Shown here piece after piece: positions 8,847 through 16,417 of a stretch of 64,000 nt of DNA; the stretch's first letter is position 1; every line of letters starts with the position of its first letter. Below the pieces are notes generated by a model. That model did no database searches, was not told the origin of the DNA, and was given only the letters and a program-made list of their open reading frames with translations. The DNA is from Desulfocurvus vexinensis DSM 17965 (GTDB lineage Bacteria > Desulfobacterota > Desulfovibrionia > Desulfovibrionales > Desulfovibrionaceae). The DNA lies in the NCBI RefSeq assembly GCF_000519125.1, contig NZ_JAEX01000001.1:248001-312000 (forward strand), written 5' to 3'. The position numbers were made by a program, and so were the translations under genes.

Positions 8847-9197
8847 ATGGACACCCCGACCATCATGGACCAGCGCAAGCCCCTCGTCATCGCCCTGGAC
8901 GCCGAAACCCTGCCCGCCCTGGGCCTGGCCCAGGCCCCCGAGCCCGGCGCGGCCTTCACCCTCACCGCCCAGGCCCGGGCCCACGACGCCTACCCCGGCG
9001 ACGGGCAGGGCCCGGCCCAGGTGAGCTTCGAGCTGACCCCCGAGCGCCTGGAGCCGCGCGCGGCCCAGGCCGCCCCGGCGCCCCAGGCCCCGGCCCCGGC
9101 CGCCCCGGGCGCCGCCGCCCCGGCCCCCGGCGGGGCCGACGACGCCCAGAAGCGGCGCGAGGCGTTCTTCCGCAGCCTGTTCCAGGGGGACGACTAG
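8847..9197 (+). CDS. putative capsid staple/stabilising protein
   Basis: 116 aa. Residues 10-70 (KPLVIALDAETLPALGLAQA, PGAAFTLTAQARAH, VSFELTPERLEP) resemble the small phage capsid-staple proteins that read '..LSLDDDSLEKLGI..P.VG..M.LEA...V..VGLQITDM'. Residues 75-100 are an Ala/Pro linker and the end is a charged helix (DAQKRREAFFRSLFQGDD). RBS AGGAG at 8835. It would bridge capsid subunits; confidence rests on pattern memory. Confidence 0.5.
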   Translation: MDTPTIMDQRKPLVIALDAETLPALGLAQAPEPGAAFTLTAQARAHDAYPGDGQGPAQVSFELTPERLEPRAAQAAPAPQAPAPAAPGAAAPAPGGADDAQKRREAFFRSLFQGDD

Positions 9198-9200
9198 GCC

Positions 9201-9752
9201 ATGAGCGTGGAGATCCTCTCAAGCGCGCTCATTGAGCTGGGCGAGGACCGCATCGCCTCGGCGGACCAGGACACCGAGCGCGCCCGGCTGGCCCGGGCCG
9301 TGTACGAGGTGGAGCGCGACGCCCTGCTGGAGGAGCACCCCTGGAAGTTCGCCATCCGCCGCGTGGCCCTGGCCCGGCTGGCGGCGGCCCCGGCCTTCGG
9401 CTTCGCCCGGGCCTTCCGCCTGCCCGCCGACTGCCTGCACGTCATCGGCACCGAACCTGAGACGGCGTACGGCATCGAGGGCGGCAACCTGCTGTGCGAC
9501 CTGGACGCCGTGGCCGTGCGCTATGTGCGCCGGGTGGAGAACCCCGCCGAGATGCCGCCGACCTTCCGCGTGGCCCTGGCCGCGCGGGTGGCCGTGCGCC
9601 TGGCGCGCAAGATCACCGGCTCCAGCGCCGAGAAGGAGCGCCTGGAAGCCCTGTACCGCGAGCGCCTGCGCACGGCCAAGGGCCGCGACGCCCGGGGCGG
9701 CGGCACCCCCGAGGCCAACCGGCCCGACCTGCTGCAACGGGCAAGGAGGTAG
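9201..9752 (+). CDS. tail tubular protein A (T7 gp11-like gatekeeper)
   Basis: 183 aa with family hallmarks: an N-terminal helix (SVEILSSALIELGED), the strand HPWKFAIRRVALARL (the 'W.FA..R..L' signature), FRLPADCLHVIG, and a helical C-terminus (RVALAARVAVRLARKITGS). These adaptors dock under the portal ring and close the head. It starts three bases after the preceding stop and is followed directly by tail tube B, as in T7. Confidence 0.8.
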   Translation: MSVEILSSALIELGEDRIASADQDTERARLARAVYEVERDALLEEHPWKFAIRRVALARLAAAPAFGFARAFRLPADCLHVIGTEPETAYGIEGGNLLCDLDAVAVRYVRRVENPAEMPPTFRVALAARVAVRLARKITGSSAEKERLEALYRERLRTAKGRDARGGGTPEANRPDLLQRARR

Positions 9753-9755
9753 ACC

Positions 9756-12296
9756 ATGAGCGTTTCCGCATCGCCGATCATCAACGCCTTCACCGGCGGC
9801 GAGCTGTCGCCGCACCTGGACGGGCGCACGGACCACGAGAAGTACTACACCGGCTGCCGCAGGCTGGAGAACTTCATCCCCAGGCCCCACGGCAGCGTCT
9901 GCAAGCGGTCGGGAACGCGTTTCATCGCCCTGGCCGGGGCCCAGGGCAGCGCCGCACGTCTGGTGTCCTTCGACTTCAACGGCACCCAGAGCCAGAGCTA
10001 CGTCATCGAGCTGGGCGACGGGTTCCTGCGTTTCTTCACCGGCGGGGGCGCCGTGCTCAAGACCGGCGCCCCCGCCTGGGAGGGCGCGGCGCCCTACGCC
10101 ACGGGCGACTATGTGACCCACGGCGGGGCCGTGTACCGTTGCCTGGGGGCGCACACGGCGGACGGCGCCACCGAACCCGGCGCGGGCCCGGACTGGGCCG
10201 GGGCCTGGGTGGCCGATGCGGTCTACCGCATCCCCAGCCCCTGGGGCGCGGCGGCCCTGTGGGGTGTGAACCATGTGCAGAGCTGCGACGTGCTCTACCT
10301 GGCGCACCCCGACACGGCCCCGCGCAAGCTCGTGCGCCGCGCCCACGACCACTGGACCCTGGAGGAGCTGGACTACCGCATGCCCGGCCACGACCTCGCG
10401 GCCACGGCCCCGGGGGGCACGGCGCCCATCTGCGCCGTGGCGGGGGCCGCGCGCCTGGCGCTGCCCGCCGGGCGCAGTTTCGAGGTGGCGACCATCGTGC
10501 GCGCCCTGGACCCCCAAGGGGCCGAGGGCTGGTACATGTACAAGGGCGCCGGGGTCTTCCTGGCCGAGGGCGCGGCCCTGGAACTGGCCTTCACGGCCTC
10601 GCCGGACCACGGGAAGAACCAGATCGAGCCCATCCACGCGGGGAGCGTGCTGCAGGACCGGTTCTGGAAGCTCATGGCGCGTAACGACGCCATGCCCGAG
10701 GCCTTCGGGCCCGGGGAGGATGGCGGCTCAGCCCAGTGGCCCGCCGTGGTCGGGTTGTACGAGGACCGCCTGGTGCTGGGCGCCACCCGCTCCAGGCCGC
10801 TGACCCTGTGGATGTCGCGCACCGGGGCCCACGAGGATTTCCGCCTGAACACGGCCTCGTTCATCGACGGCGTGCAGGACCAGCCCCTGGACGACGACGC
10901 CATCGAGATCACCCTGTCGGGCTCGCGGGTCAACCCCATCCGCTGGATCGCCGACCAGGAGGAACTGCTGGTGGGCACCAACGCGGGCGAGCTGAAGGTC
11001 TGGTCCGGCCTGGAGGGCGAGGGCATGACCCCGGCCAAGGTCCAGCGCAAGCGCCAGAGCTCCCACGGCAGCGCGGCGGTGCAGCCCGAGCCGGTATCCG
11101 GCGCGGTGCTCTTCGTCTCGCGCAGCGGGCGCAAAGTGCGCGAAATGGCCTACGACATCACCAGCTACAAGTACGCCTCGCCGGAGCTGACGCTTCTGGC
11201 CGAGCACGTCACCGGGCCGGGCCTGCGCGACATGGCCTTCGCCCGCGAGCCCGACGGGGTGCTGTGGGCCGTGCGCCACGACGGGGTGCTGGCGGCCTGC
11301 ACCTACCTGCGCGAGCAGGGCGTGGTGGCCTGGCACCGCCACCTGCTGGGCGGCGATGGCCGCTGCGAGAGCGTGGCCACCGTGCCCGGGCCCGAGGGCG
11401 ACGAGGTCTGGATGCTGGTGCGCCGCGAGAGCGGGGCGGGGGGCGTATTGCACACCGTGGAGCGCCTGGACCCGGCCTTCGACGCCGGGGAGCGCCACGG
11501 CGCCCGGGCCCAGGACGCCGCCGGGGGCTTCTTCCTGGACTGCGGGCTGTCCAACTGCGCGCGGGTGGACGCCGTGGAGGTGGAGGCGGACACGGGCCGG
11601 GTGCGCGTGCGTGCCCAGGGCCTGGGCGCGTGCGACGGCGACCGGGTGCTTCTGGAGGGCCTGGCGGGGCTGGAAGGCCTGTGCGGCGTGGAGTGTACCG
11701 TGGGCGGGGCCGACCCGGAGCAGGGCAGCTTTGCGCTCCTGGTGGACGGGGCCTGGGTGGACGGCGCGTGCCTGCCCGCGCACCAGGGCGGGGGCCTCTG
11801 CTGGCGGCGCGTGCCCGCCGGGCTCCTGGGCGGGCTGGGGCACCTGGAGGGCCGCGAGGTGGCCGTGGTGCTCGACGGTGCGCTCCTGGGCGTCCAGCGC
11901 GTGCAGGGCGGGGCGGTGGCCCTGCCCCGGGCGGCCTGGAAGGTCCACGCCGGGCTGCCTTACAGCGCCGTGCTCCAGCCCATGCGCCTGGAGGCGGGCG
12001 GGGCGGGGGGCACCGCCCAGACCCGGCGCAAGCGCATCATGGGCGTCACCGTGCGCCTGCGCCAGACCGTGGGCGGGCGCGTCTGCCCGGGCGACGACGT
12101 GGCCGACAAGTACGAGCGCCTGCTGCCGCACACCGCGCCCGTGCGCGCGGGCATGGCCCCGCCGCTGCTGGACGGCGACCGCGAGGTGCGCCTGGCCAGC
12201 GGCTACGACCGCGACGGCCTGTTCACCATCCGCCAGGACGACCCGCTGCCCATGACCGTGGTCTGCTGCGTGCCGCAGGTGCAGGGGGAGGGCTGA
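9756..12296 (+). CDS. tail tubular protein B (T7 gp12-like nozzle)
   Basis: 846-aa structural protein with the diagnostic start INAFTGGELSPHLDGR followed by YYTGCRRLENFIPRPHGSVC and SGTRFIALA, as in gp12-type nozzle proteins of podoviruses. The centre holds beta-propeller-like blocks (LVLGATRSRPLTLWMS, GVQDQPLDDDAIEITLSGS, EELLVGTNAGELKVW), and the C-terminus (RKRIMGVTVRLRQT, DREVRLASGYDRDG) ends the tail tip domain. It forms the short tail nozzle for DNA ejection. RBS AAGGAGG at 9744. Confidence 0.85.
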   Translation: MSVSASPIINAFTGGELSPHLDGRTDHEKYYTGCRRLENFIPRPHGSVCKRSGTRFIALAGAQGSAARLVSFDFNGTQSQSYVIELGDGFLRFFTGGGAVLKTGAPAWEGAAPYATGDYVTHGGAVYRCLGAHTADGATEPGAGPDWAGAWVADAVYRIPSPWGAAALWGVNHVQSCDVLYLAHPDTAPRKLVRRAHDHWTLEELDYRMPGHDLAATAPGGTAPICAVAGAARLALPAGRSFEVATIVRALDPQGAEGWYMYKGAGVFLAEGAALELAFTASPDHGKNQIEPIHAGSVLQDRFWKLMARNDAMPEAFGPGEDGGSAQWPAVVGLYEDRLVLGATRSRPLTLWMSRTGAHEDFRLNTASFIDGVQDQPLDDDAIEITLSGSRVNPIRWIADQEELLVGTNAGELKVWSGLEGEGMTPAKVQRKRQSSHGSAAVQPEPVSGAVLFVSRSGRKVREMAYDITSYKYASPELTLLAEHVTGPGLRDMAFAREPDGVLWAVRHDGVLAACTYLREQGVVAWHRHLLGGDGRCESVATVPGPEGDEVWMLVRRESGAGGVLHTVERLDPAFDAGERHGARAQDAAGGFFLDCGLSNCARVDAVEVEADTGRVRVRAQGLGACDGDRVLLEGLAGLEGLCGVECTVGGADPEQGSFALLVDGAWVDGACLPAHQGGGLCWRRVPAGLLGGLGHLEGREVAVVLDGALLGVQRVQGGAVALPRAAWKVHAGLPYSAVLQPMRLEAGGAGGTAQTRRKRIMGVTVRLRQTVGGRVCPGDDVADKYERLLPHTAPVRAGMAPPLLDGDREVRLASGYDRDGLFTIRQDDPLPMTVVCCVPQVQGEG

Positions 12297-12298
12297 GG

Positions 12299-12745
12299 AT
12301 GCGCGTGGTGGCCTTCGAGGTGGCGCATGTGGAGCGCCTGGAGCTGCGCGCGGCCGACCGGCTGGGGTTCGCCGCGCGCGGGGGGCGCGCGGGGCTCCTG
12401 GCCCTGGCGCGGCTCTACCGGGCCAGCGGCCCGTGCTGGACGGTCCTGGCGGGCGACACGGTGGCGGCCTGCGGCGGGGTGGGCGTGCAGCCCGGGGCCA
12501 CGGGCAACGCCTGGGCCCTGACCAGCCCGCTGGTGGAGGCCCATCCCGTGGCCACGGCGCGCCTGGCCCGGCGCTGCATCGAGGCTGCCGAGGCGGGCCT
12601 GGGGCTTTCGCGCATCCAGACCACGGTCCACGTGCGCCATGTGGCGCGCGCCAAATGGTTCGAATTTTTGGGGTTCACCCGCGAAGGCCTGCTGCGCAGG
12701 CTCGTGGGCGATGACGACTACCACCTTTACGCGAGGGTACGCTGA
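12299..12745 (+). CDS. GNAT-like T7 gp13-type virion protein
   Basis: 148 aa with a GNAT-type pattern: AACGGVGVQPGATGNAWAL in strand 4-5 position, then ARLARRCIEAAEAGLGLSRIQ and the closing HVARAKWFEFLGFTREGLLR ('F.E.LGF..EG' signature). T7 gp13 belongs to a related fold, and this gene sits exactly between the gp12-like and gp14-like genes, so I read it as the gp13 equivalent rather than a host acetyltransferase. Start ATG at 12299 follows GGGGGAGGG; stop and next start overlap (TGATG). Confidence 0.65.
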   Translation: MRVVAFEVAHVERLELRAADRLGFAARGGRAGLLALARLYRASGPCWTVLAGDTVAACGGVGVQPGATGNAWALTSPLVEAHPVATARLARRCIEAAEAGLGLSRIQTTVHVRHVARAKWFEFLGFTREGLLRRLVGDDDYHLYARVR

Positions 12746-13245
12746 TGGGCGCCGATCCCATTTCCGCAGGGCTTCTGGGTTTGAGCATTGCCAGCACCGT
12801 TGCCGGGGGCGTGAGCCAGGGCCGGCAGGCCTCGGCCCAGGCCCAGGCCGCCAATCGCCAGGCCGACGCGGCCCAGGCCGAGGCCGCGCGCCAGGCCGAG
12901 ACGATCCGGCTCCAGACCGCCCAGGAGCGCCAGCGCGCCGGGGCGGAGCTGCGCCGCCAGCTGGCGGCCGCGCGGGTGGGCGCCGTGGGCGCGGGCATCG
13001 ACGCCGGGTCGGGCTCGGCGCTGGAGGTGCTCGGCAGCGCGGCGGCCCTGGGCGCCCTGGACCTGGCGCACATCGACTACGCGGGCGGGCTGCGCGTGGC
13101 CCAGGCCCTGCAACGCGGCCAGCAGGCCGCCTACGGCTACTCCGACTCGGCCAGCGCCGCCCGGGCCCGGCGCGGCGACGCCCTGCTGCGCACGGGTCTG
13201 GGCCTGGGCGGTACCGTGCTGGGCCAGGGCGCGCGCGGCTGGTAG
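12745..13245 (+). CDS. internal virion protein (T7 gp14-like)
   Basis: 166 aa: a short hydrophobic N-terminus (SAGLLGLSIASTVAGG) followed by a long Ala/Gln/Arg-rich coiled-coil-like helix (residues 25-85) and a Gly-rich C-terminus. This is the architecture of gp14-type internal core proteins ejected ahead of the DNA, in which a Gly-rich segment follows a 'GA.GI..GSGSALEVL' motif, visible here at residues 73-93. It is the last phage gene; no gp15, gp16 or tail-fibre homologue follows. Confidence 0.65.
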   Translation: MGADPISAGLLGLSIASTVAGGVSQGRQASAQAQAANRQADAAQAEAARQAETIRLQTAQERQRAGAELRRQLAAARVGAVGAGIDAGSGSALEVLGSAAALGALDLAHIDYAGGLRVAQALQRGQQAAYGYSDSASAARARRGDALLRTGLGLGGTVLGQGARGW

Positions 13246-13275
13246 CGGCGCGCGCCGGGCCGCGCCGCGAGGTGG

Positions 13276-13303
13276 TTGACGCCTGCGTCAAGGACCGTTA
13301 CAG
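13276..13303 (+). promoter_or_regulatory. candidate marC promoter with overlapping palindrome
   Basis: TTGACG (13276-13281) and TTACAG (13298-13303) are 16 bases apart. The -35 box is the left arm of a perfect inverted repeat, TTGACGC-CT-GCGTCAA (13276-13291), suggesting a repressor site over the promoter. Seen in sequence; function inferred. Confidence 0.45.
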
Positions 13304-13388
13304 GCAGCCCCCCGGCGTGGTACACCCGGGGCCGGGGCGGGGGCCACCCCCCGCCCCGCCAGCGCCACGCCAAACCCCGGAGGCCGCC

Positions 13389-13985
13389 GTGCATCTGTTT
13401 CTGAGCGTGTTCATCAAGTTCTTCTTCCTGCTGACGCCGTTCTTCGTGCTGTCCATGTTCCTGGCGCTGACCAAGGGCATGGGCGCGCGCGAGCGGCGGC
13501 TGACCGCCGTGCGCGTGACCCTGGCCGTGGCCGTGGTCACCCTGGTGCTCTTCCACTTCGGCAACGCCATTTTCGACGTTTTCGGCATCACCGTGGACAG
13601 CTTCCGCATCGGTGCGGGGGCGTTGTTGTTCCTGTCCGCCGTATCGCTGGTGCGCGGGCGGCCCGGGGCCGACGCCGGGGAGGGCGAGGGCGACATCAGC
13701 GTGGTGCCCCTGGCCATTCCCATCGCCGTGGGCCCGGCCACCACGGGCGCGCTGCTGGTCATGGGCGCGTCCATGCCCGCCCAGGACAAGCTGGTGGGCA
13801 GCGGCGCGCTCATGGCCGCCGTGGTCTGCATGGGCATCGTGCTGGTGCTTTCGGCGCACGTGCGCCGCCTGCTGGGGAGCATGGGCATCGAGATCCTGAC
13901 CAAGCTCACGGGCCTGATCCTCTCGGCCCTGGCGGCCCAGATCGTTTTCACCGGCGTGCGCAATTTCCTGGAACTGGGCGGCTAG
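13389..13985 (+). CDS. marC: MarC family (UPF0056) inner-membrane protein
   Basis: 198-aa protein with about six hydrophobic helices and MarC landmarks: FIKFFFLLTPFFVLSMFLAL at the N-terminus, GNAIFDVFGITVDSFRIGAG, and the conserved VVPLAIPIAVGPATTGALLV. GTG start at 13389 with GGAGG at 13378-13382. The family's transport substrate is unsettled; its old link to antibiotic resistance was not upheld. It is the first host gene after the phage module and appears monocistronic. Confidence 0.85.
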   Translation: MHLFLSVFIKFFFLLTPFFVLSMFLALTKGMGARERRLTAVRVTLAVAVVTLVLFHFGNAIFDVFGITVDSFRIGAGALLFLSAVSLVRGRPGADAGEGEGDISVVPLAIPIAVGPATTGALLVMGASMPAQDKLVGSGALMAAVVCMGIVLVLSAHVRRLLGSMGIEILTKLTGLILSALAAQIVFTGVRNFLELGG

Positions 13986-14094
13986 CTAAGGGATTGGAAA
14001 TGTGGATCGAGGAAGACTCGAAGCCTTGCCCGGAAGACTATGGGTACGACAATGAAGGAGAGAGAGTTTCAACCTCGTTCGCTTTCTTTTTGAA

Positions 14095-14123
14095 TTGACG
14101 CTAGTTATAATAATATATATAGT
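14095..14123 (+). promoter_or_regulatory. strong sigma-70-type promoter of the TAC module
   Basis: TTGACG (14095-14100) and TATAGT (14118-14123) with a 17-base AT-rich spacer. It lies in a distinctly AT-rich leader, unlike the surrounding chromosome, about 125 bases before the toxin start. Confidence 0.55.
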
Positions 14124-14183
14124 CGTGGCGTAAAAAGACGCAATAGCTTTTGCTAGGCATCCTGTTTAGGGTTAGGCACGAAG

Positions 14184-14247
14184 AATTTCTTGACAGCCTG
14201 AGTAATTTCTTGACAGAGAACTTCCAACAGTTAACTTTAAGGTTAAC
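14184..14247 (+). promoter_or_regulatory. candidate autoregulatory operators of the TAC module
   Basis: AATTTCTTGACAG occurs twice (14184-14196 and 14204-14216), exactly 20 bases (two helical turns) apart. Just before the start codon, GTTAAC occurs twice (14230-14235, 14242-14247) in a near-perfect 18-bp palindrome overlapping the ribosome site. Such sites suit binding by the HTH antitoxin; inferred. Confidence 0.45.
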
Positions 14248-14249
14248 CG

Positions 14250-14615
14250 ATGTCGTCGTTGACGCTAGCCGAAGGCAAAAAACATAAATTGATCTATTGG
14301 GTGCCTGGCACAGTTCCTCCCCGAGATCATTTTTGTGAGTGCCCTGCGATTACCCCAGCGGACAAGAAAAAAATTGCTAAGAGTCTTAAACGTTACTCGG
14401 AGAATGGATTCCCAAATAACCGAGAAAAATTCAAGTCTCTTGGAGAGGGGTTGTCTGAAATTAAGGTGACGAGCCAGCTCCGGTTGATTGGTTTCTTGGA
14501 TGGCACGACTTTTGTAATTTTTTTGTGTGTCAGAAAGAAACAAAATGATCTCCGACCGGAGGACATTGAGAAAGCCAAAAGAATAAGGGGGCAATATCAT
14601 GACGGAAGGCACTGA
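14250..14615 (+). CDS. RelE/HigB-like toxin of a toxin-antitoxin-chaperone module
   Basis: 121-aa basic protein. Residues 35-105 follow the RelE/HigB fold: KKKIAKSLKRYSENGFPNNR, a FKSLGEGLSEIKV strand, SQLRLIGFLDGTTFVIFLC and a helical tail rich in Lys. Family members are mRNA interferases cutting at the ribosome. The gene overlaps the HTH gene by 17 bases (toxin first, as in HigBA), and a SecB-like gene follows. Low GC compared with flanks (visible in the run of A/T-rich codons) suggests acquisition. RBS TTTAAGG at 14237. Confidence 0.75.
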   Translation: MSSLTLAEGKKHKLIYWVPGTVPPRDHFCECPAITPADKKKIAKSLKRYSENGFPNNREKFKSLGEGLSEIKVTSQLRLIGFLDGTTFVIFLCVRKKQNDLRPEDIEKAKRIRGQYHDGRH

Positions 14616-15045
14616 AAACTCCACGCTGTTCGGACCCCTCGCCGAGATTGCGAACGAAATTACGCCTGAGGAATGGGCTTTTTTTGATCTGTCCGAAGAT
14701 ATTTCGGACCAAATTGCTGAGTTCATGCAAAATAACGATATCAGTAAGGCTGACCTCGCAGTCCGTCTGGACAGCTCTAGGGCTTTTGTGACCAAGGTTC
14801 TGCGTGGCGAATCCAACATGACTTTTAAGACGTTCACTAAGATTTTGCACCACCTTGGCGCCAAGGCCGAGATCAAGATTGCTCGACGGCAAGATGGCAT
14901 CCGCTGGTTTGTGGTCCATGAGAGTGACCGCAGGCGCGGAGCGAGGGGAACTAAGCAAAATTACGAGCGAGTTGATTTCGAACTTGCGGCCAAGGCCGAA
15001 TGCCGGATTTGTCTCTCGGACAACGCTGAGATGGTTGTCGCCTAA
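14599..15045 (+). CDS. HigA-like HTH antitoxin with C-terminal extension
   Basis: 148 aa. Residues 45-95 form a Cro/C1-type helix-turn-helix (NNDISKADLAVRLDSSRAFV, then TKVLRGESNMTFKTFTKIL). Unlike a short HigA, it continues for about 40 residues (from ESDRRRGARG to the C-terminal CRICLSDNAEMVVA). In chaperone-controlled TA systems such an extension is the chaperone-addiction segment that must be held by SecB-like protein to fold; that reading is inference from the neighbour. It would neutralise the toxin and repress the operon. Confidence 0.75.
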   Translation: MTEGTENSTLFGPLAEIANEITPEEWAFFDLSEDISDQIAEFMQNNDISKADLAVRLDSSRAFVTKVLRGESNMTFKTFTKILHHLGAKAEIKIARRQDGIRWFVVHESDRRRGARGTKQNYERVDFELAAKAECRICLSDNAEMVVA

Positions 15046-15067
15046 TTGCATCAGGAAGGTTTAGGTT

Positions 15068-15526
15068 ATGGAAGTCACCGATGTGAAAAAACCCCCCTTG
15101 GAAATGAAGGAGCACTTCTTCACGAAGGTTTCGTTTGCCGCCAACGATTCGCTTACCGAGGAAGATGTCGCCTCTAGCAAGCCTTTTGAGCACGATTTTA
15201 AATGTTTCGTTGAAGTCCTGACTAATAACAAGGACCCTCTGCTCCACCAAGTCAGGCTGAAAATTGTTGTCGCTGAAAAAGAAGACGCCTTGAAGGCCTA
15301 CGATATTGAAATTGAAGTTGTCGGCCTGTTCAGGCCGACTAGGGAATTCGATACCGATGAAGAACTTAAAGGTATGATTCAGATAATAGGGGCCACGTTG
15401 CTGTACGGCGCGGCGAGAGAGTATATCTATTCCTTGACGCTTCGCGGTCCGTGGCCGCCGGTCTATCTCCCCACGACATCGTTCATTCCGGCTCAGTCTG
15501 CTCCGTCTCCAGGAAAGGGGAAGTAG
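15068..15526 (+). CDS. SecB-like chaperone of the TAC module
   Basis: 152-aa protein with SecB-type strands and the characteristic end: GATLLYGAAREYIYSLTLRG followed by PWPPVYLPTTSF, matching the SecB 'LFPYAR..I..L..RG.FP...L.PV.F' signature. The N-terminal half (FTKVSFAANDSL, EHDFKCFVEVLT) fits SecB-like beta strands. Encoded directly after HigBA-type genes, it most resembles solitary SecB-like proteins such as mycobacterial Rv1957 that chaperone their antitoxin rather than general export SecB. RBS AGGAAGGTT at 15053. Confidence 0.8.
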   Translation: MEVTDVKKPPLEMKEHFFTKVSFAANDSLTEEDVASSKPFEHDFKCFVEVLTNNKDPLLHQVRLKIVVAEKEDALKAYDIEIEVVGLFRPTREFDTDEELKGMIQIIGATLLYGAAREYIYSLTLRGPWPPVYLPTTSFIPAQSAPSPGKGK

Positions 15527-15551
15527 CTTCAAGGTTTTGGTCTTCGCAAAA

Positions 15552-15594
15552 AACACCCCGGAGTCTGGATAACTCCGGGGTGTTCTTCCTTATT
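15552..15594. terminator. bidirectional terminator
   Basis: Perfect 13-bp stem (15552-15564 with 15572-15584, loop of 7) with T-rich sequence to the right and A-rich sequence to the left. It ends the TAC operon and the convergent reductase gene. Confidence 0.85.
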
Positions 15595-15635
15595 TATCGC
15601 AAGCTGTTCTTAGGACGCTGGGAAAACTAGATTTA

Positions 15636-16211
15636 TCAGCCCCGCAGCCGCTCCAGGGCCCAGGCCATGTTGCGGCCCAGGGTCTGCATGGTCTGCACGC
15701 CTTCGGCGTCGTCGTCCACGTCGCCGCGGTTCAGGCCGATGCCCATGTTCCAGTAGCTCGACCCCACCACGACCATCTGGCCGATGAGGAAGAAGGCGTT
15801 CAGGGCGTTGAAGACCTGGATGGCCCCGCCCCGGCGCACGGCCACCACCGAGGCCCCGACCTTGCGCGCGAGCATGTCGCCGTTGGCCTTGGCCACCATG
15901 CCCGCGCGGTCGATGAGCGCCTTCATTTCTGCCGAGACGTTGGCGAAGTAGGTGGGCGAGGCCAGGATGATGGCGTCGGCCCCGAGCATCTTCTCCACGC
16001 ATTCGTTGACGAAATCCACGTCCACGGCGCAGCGTTTGTCCTGGCTGGTGAAGCATTTGAGGCAGGCCAGGCAGCCGCGCATGGGGCGCCCGGCCAGGGA
16101 GACGGTCTCGGTGTCGATGCCCCGGGTGGTCAGTTCCCGGAAAACGTGGTCGATGAGGAGCTGGGTGTTGCCCTTCTTGCGGGCGCTGCCGTTGAATGCC
16201 ACGACCTTCAT
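15636..16211 (-). CDS. NADPH-dependent FMN reductase/flavodoxin-fold iron-sulfur protein
   Basis: 191 aa of the flavodoxin-like fold: the FMN phosphate loop is FNGSARKKGNT at the N-terminus, followed by a cysteine cluster in CLACLKCF (about residues 48-55) with a further C after QDKR, and the second FMN loop SPTYFANVSAEMKALIDR. The Cys motif suggests an ISF-type flavoprotein that carries an Fe-S cluster and passes electrons in anaerobes. Start chosen at GGAGG-spaced ATG (16211); longer in-frame extension lacks a ribosome site. Confidence 0.8.
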   Translation of the reverse strand: MKVVAFNGSARKKGNTQLLIDHVFRELTTRGIDTETVSLAGRPMRGCLACLKCFTSQDKRCAVDVDFVNECVEKMLGADAIILASPTYFANVSAEMKALIDRAGMVAKANGDMLARKVGASVVAVRRGGAIQVFNALNAFFLIGQMVVVGSSYWNMGIGLNRGDVDDDAEGVQTMQTLGRNMAWALERLRG

Positions 16212-16417
16212 GCGGACCTCCGGGAGGGGGACGGGGTTGCGGGAGGCGCTGTGCTGCGCCGCCGGGAAAAGGCGCGCAGAAACGGCTTTTCCCTGGCCTT
16301 CGGCTGGGGTATACACCAGAACACGAGGGTTTGCCACGCGGGGAAAACGGATGGCCGCGCCGGGCCGGGGGCAGGCCGGAGCGGCCTTTGGTGGCGCCCG
16401 CAACAAGGAGTGCGACG

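Noticed and set aside
12299-12745. Host ribosomal-protein-type acetyltransferase
   Set aside because: It is embedded by overlapping start and stop codons between gp12- and gp14-like genes, which fits gp13.
1-13985. Attachment site or integrase for the phage module
   Set aside because: No integrase or obvious direct-repeat ends are visible in the window; the left end lies outside.
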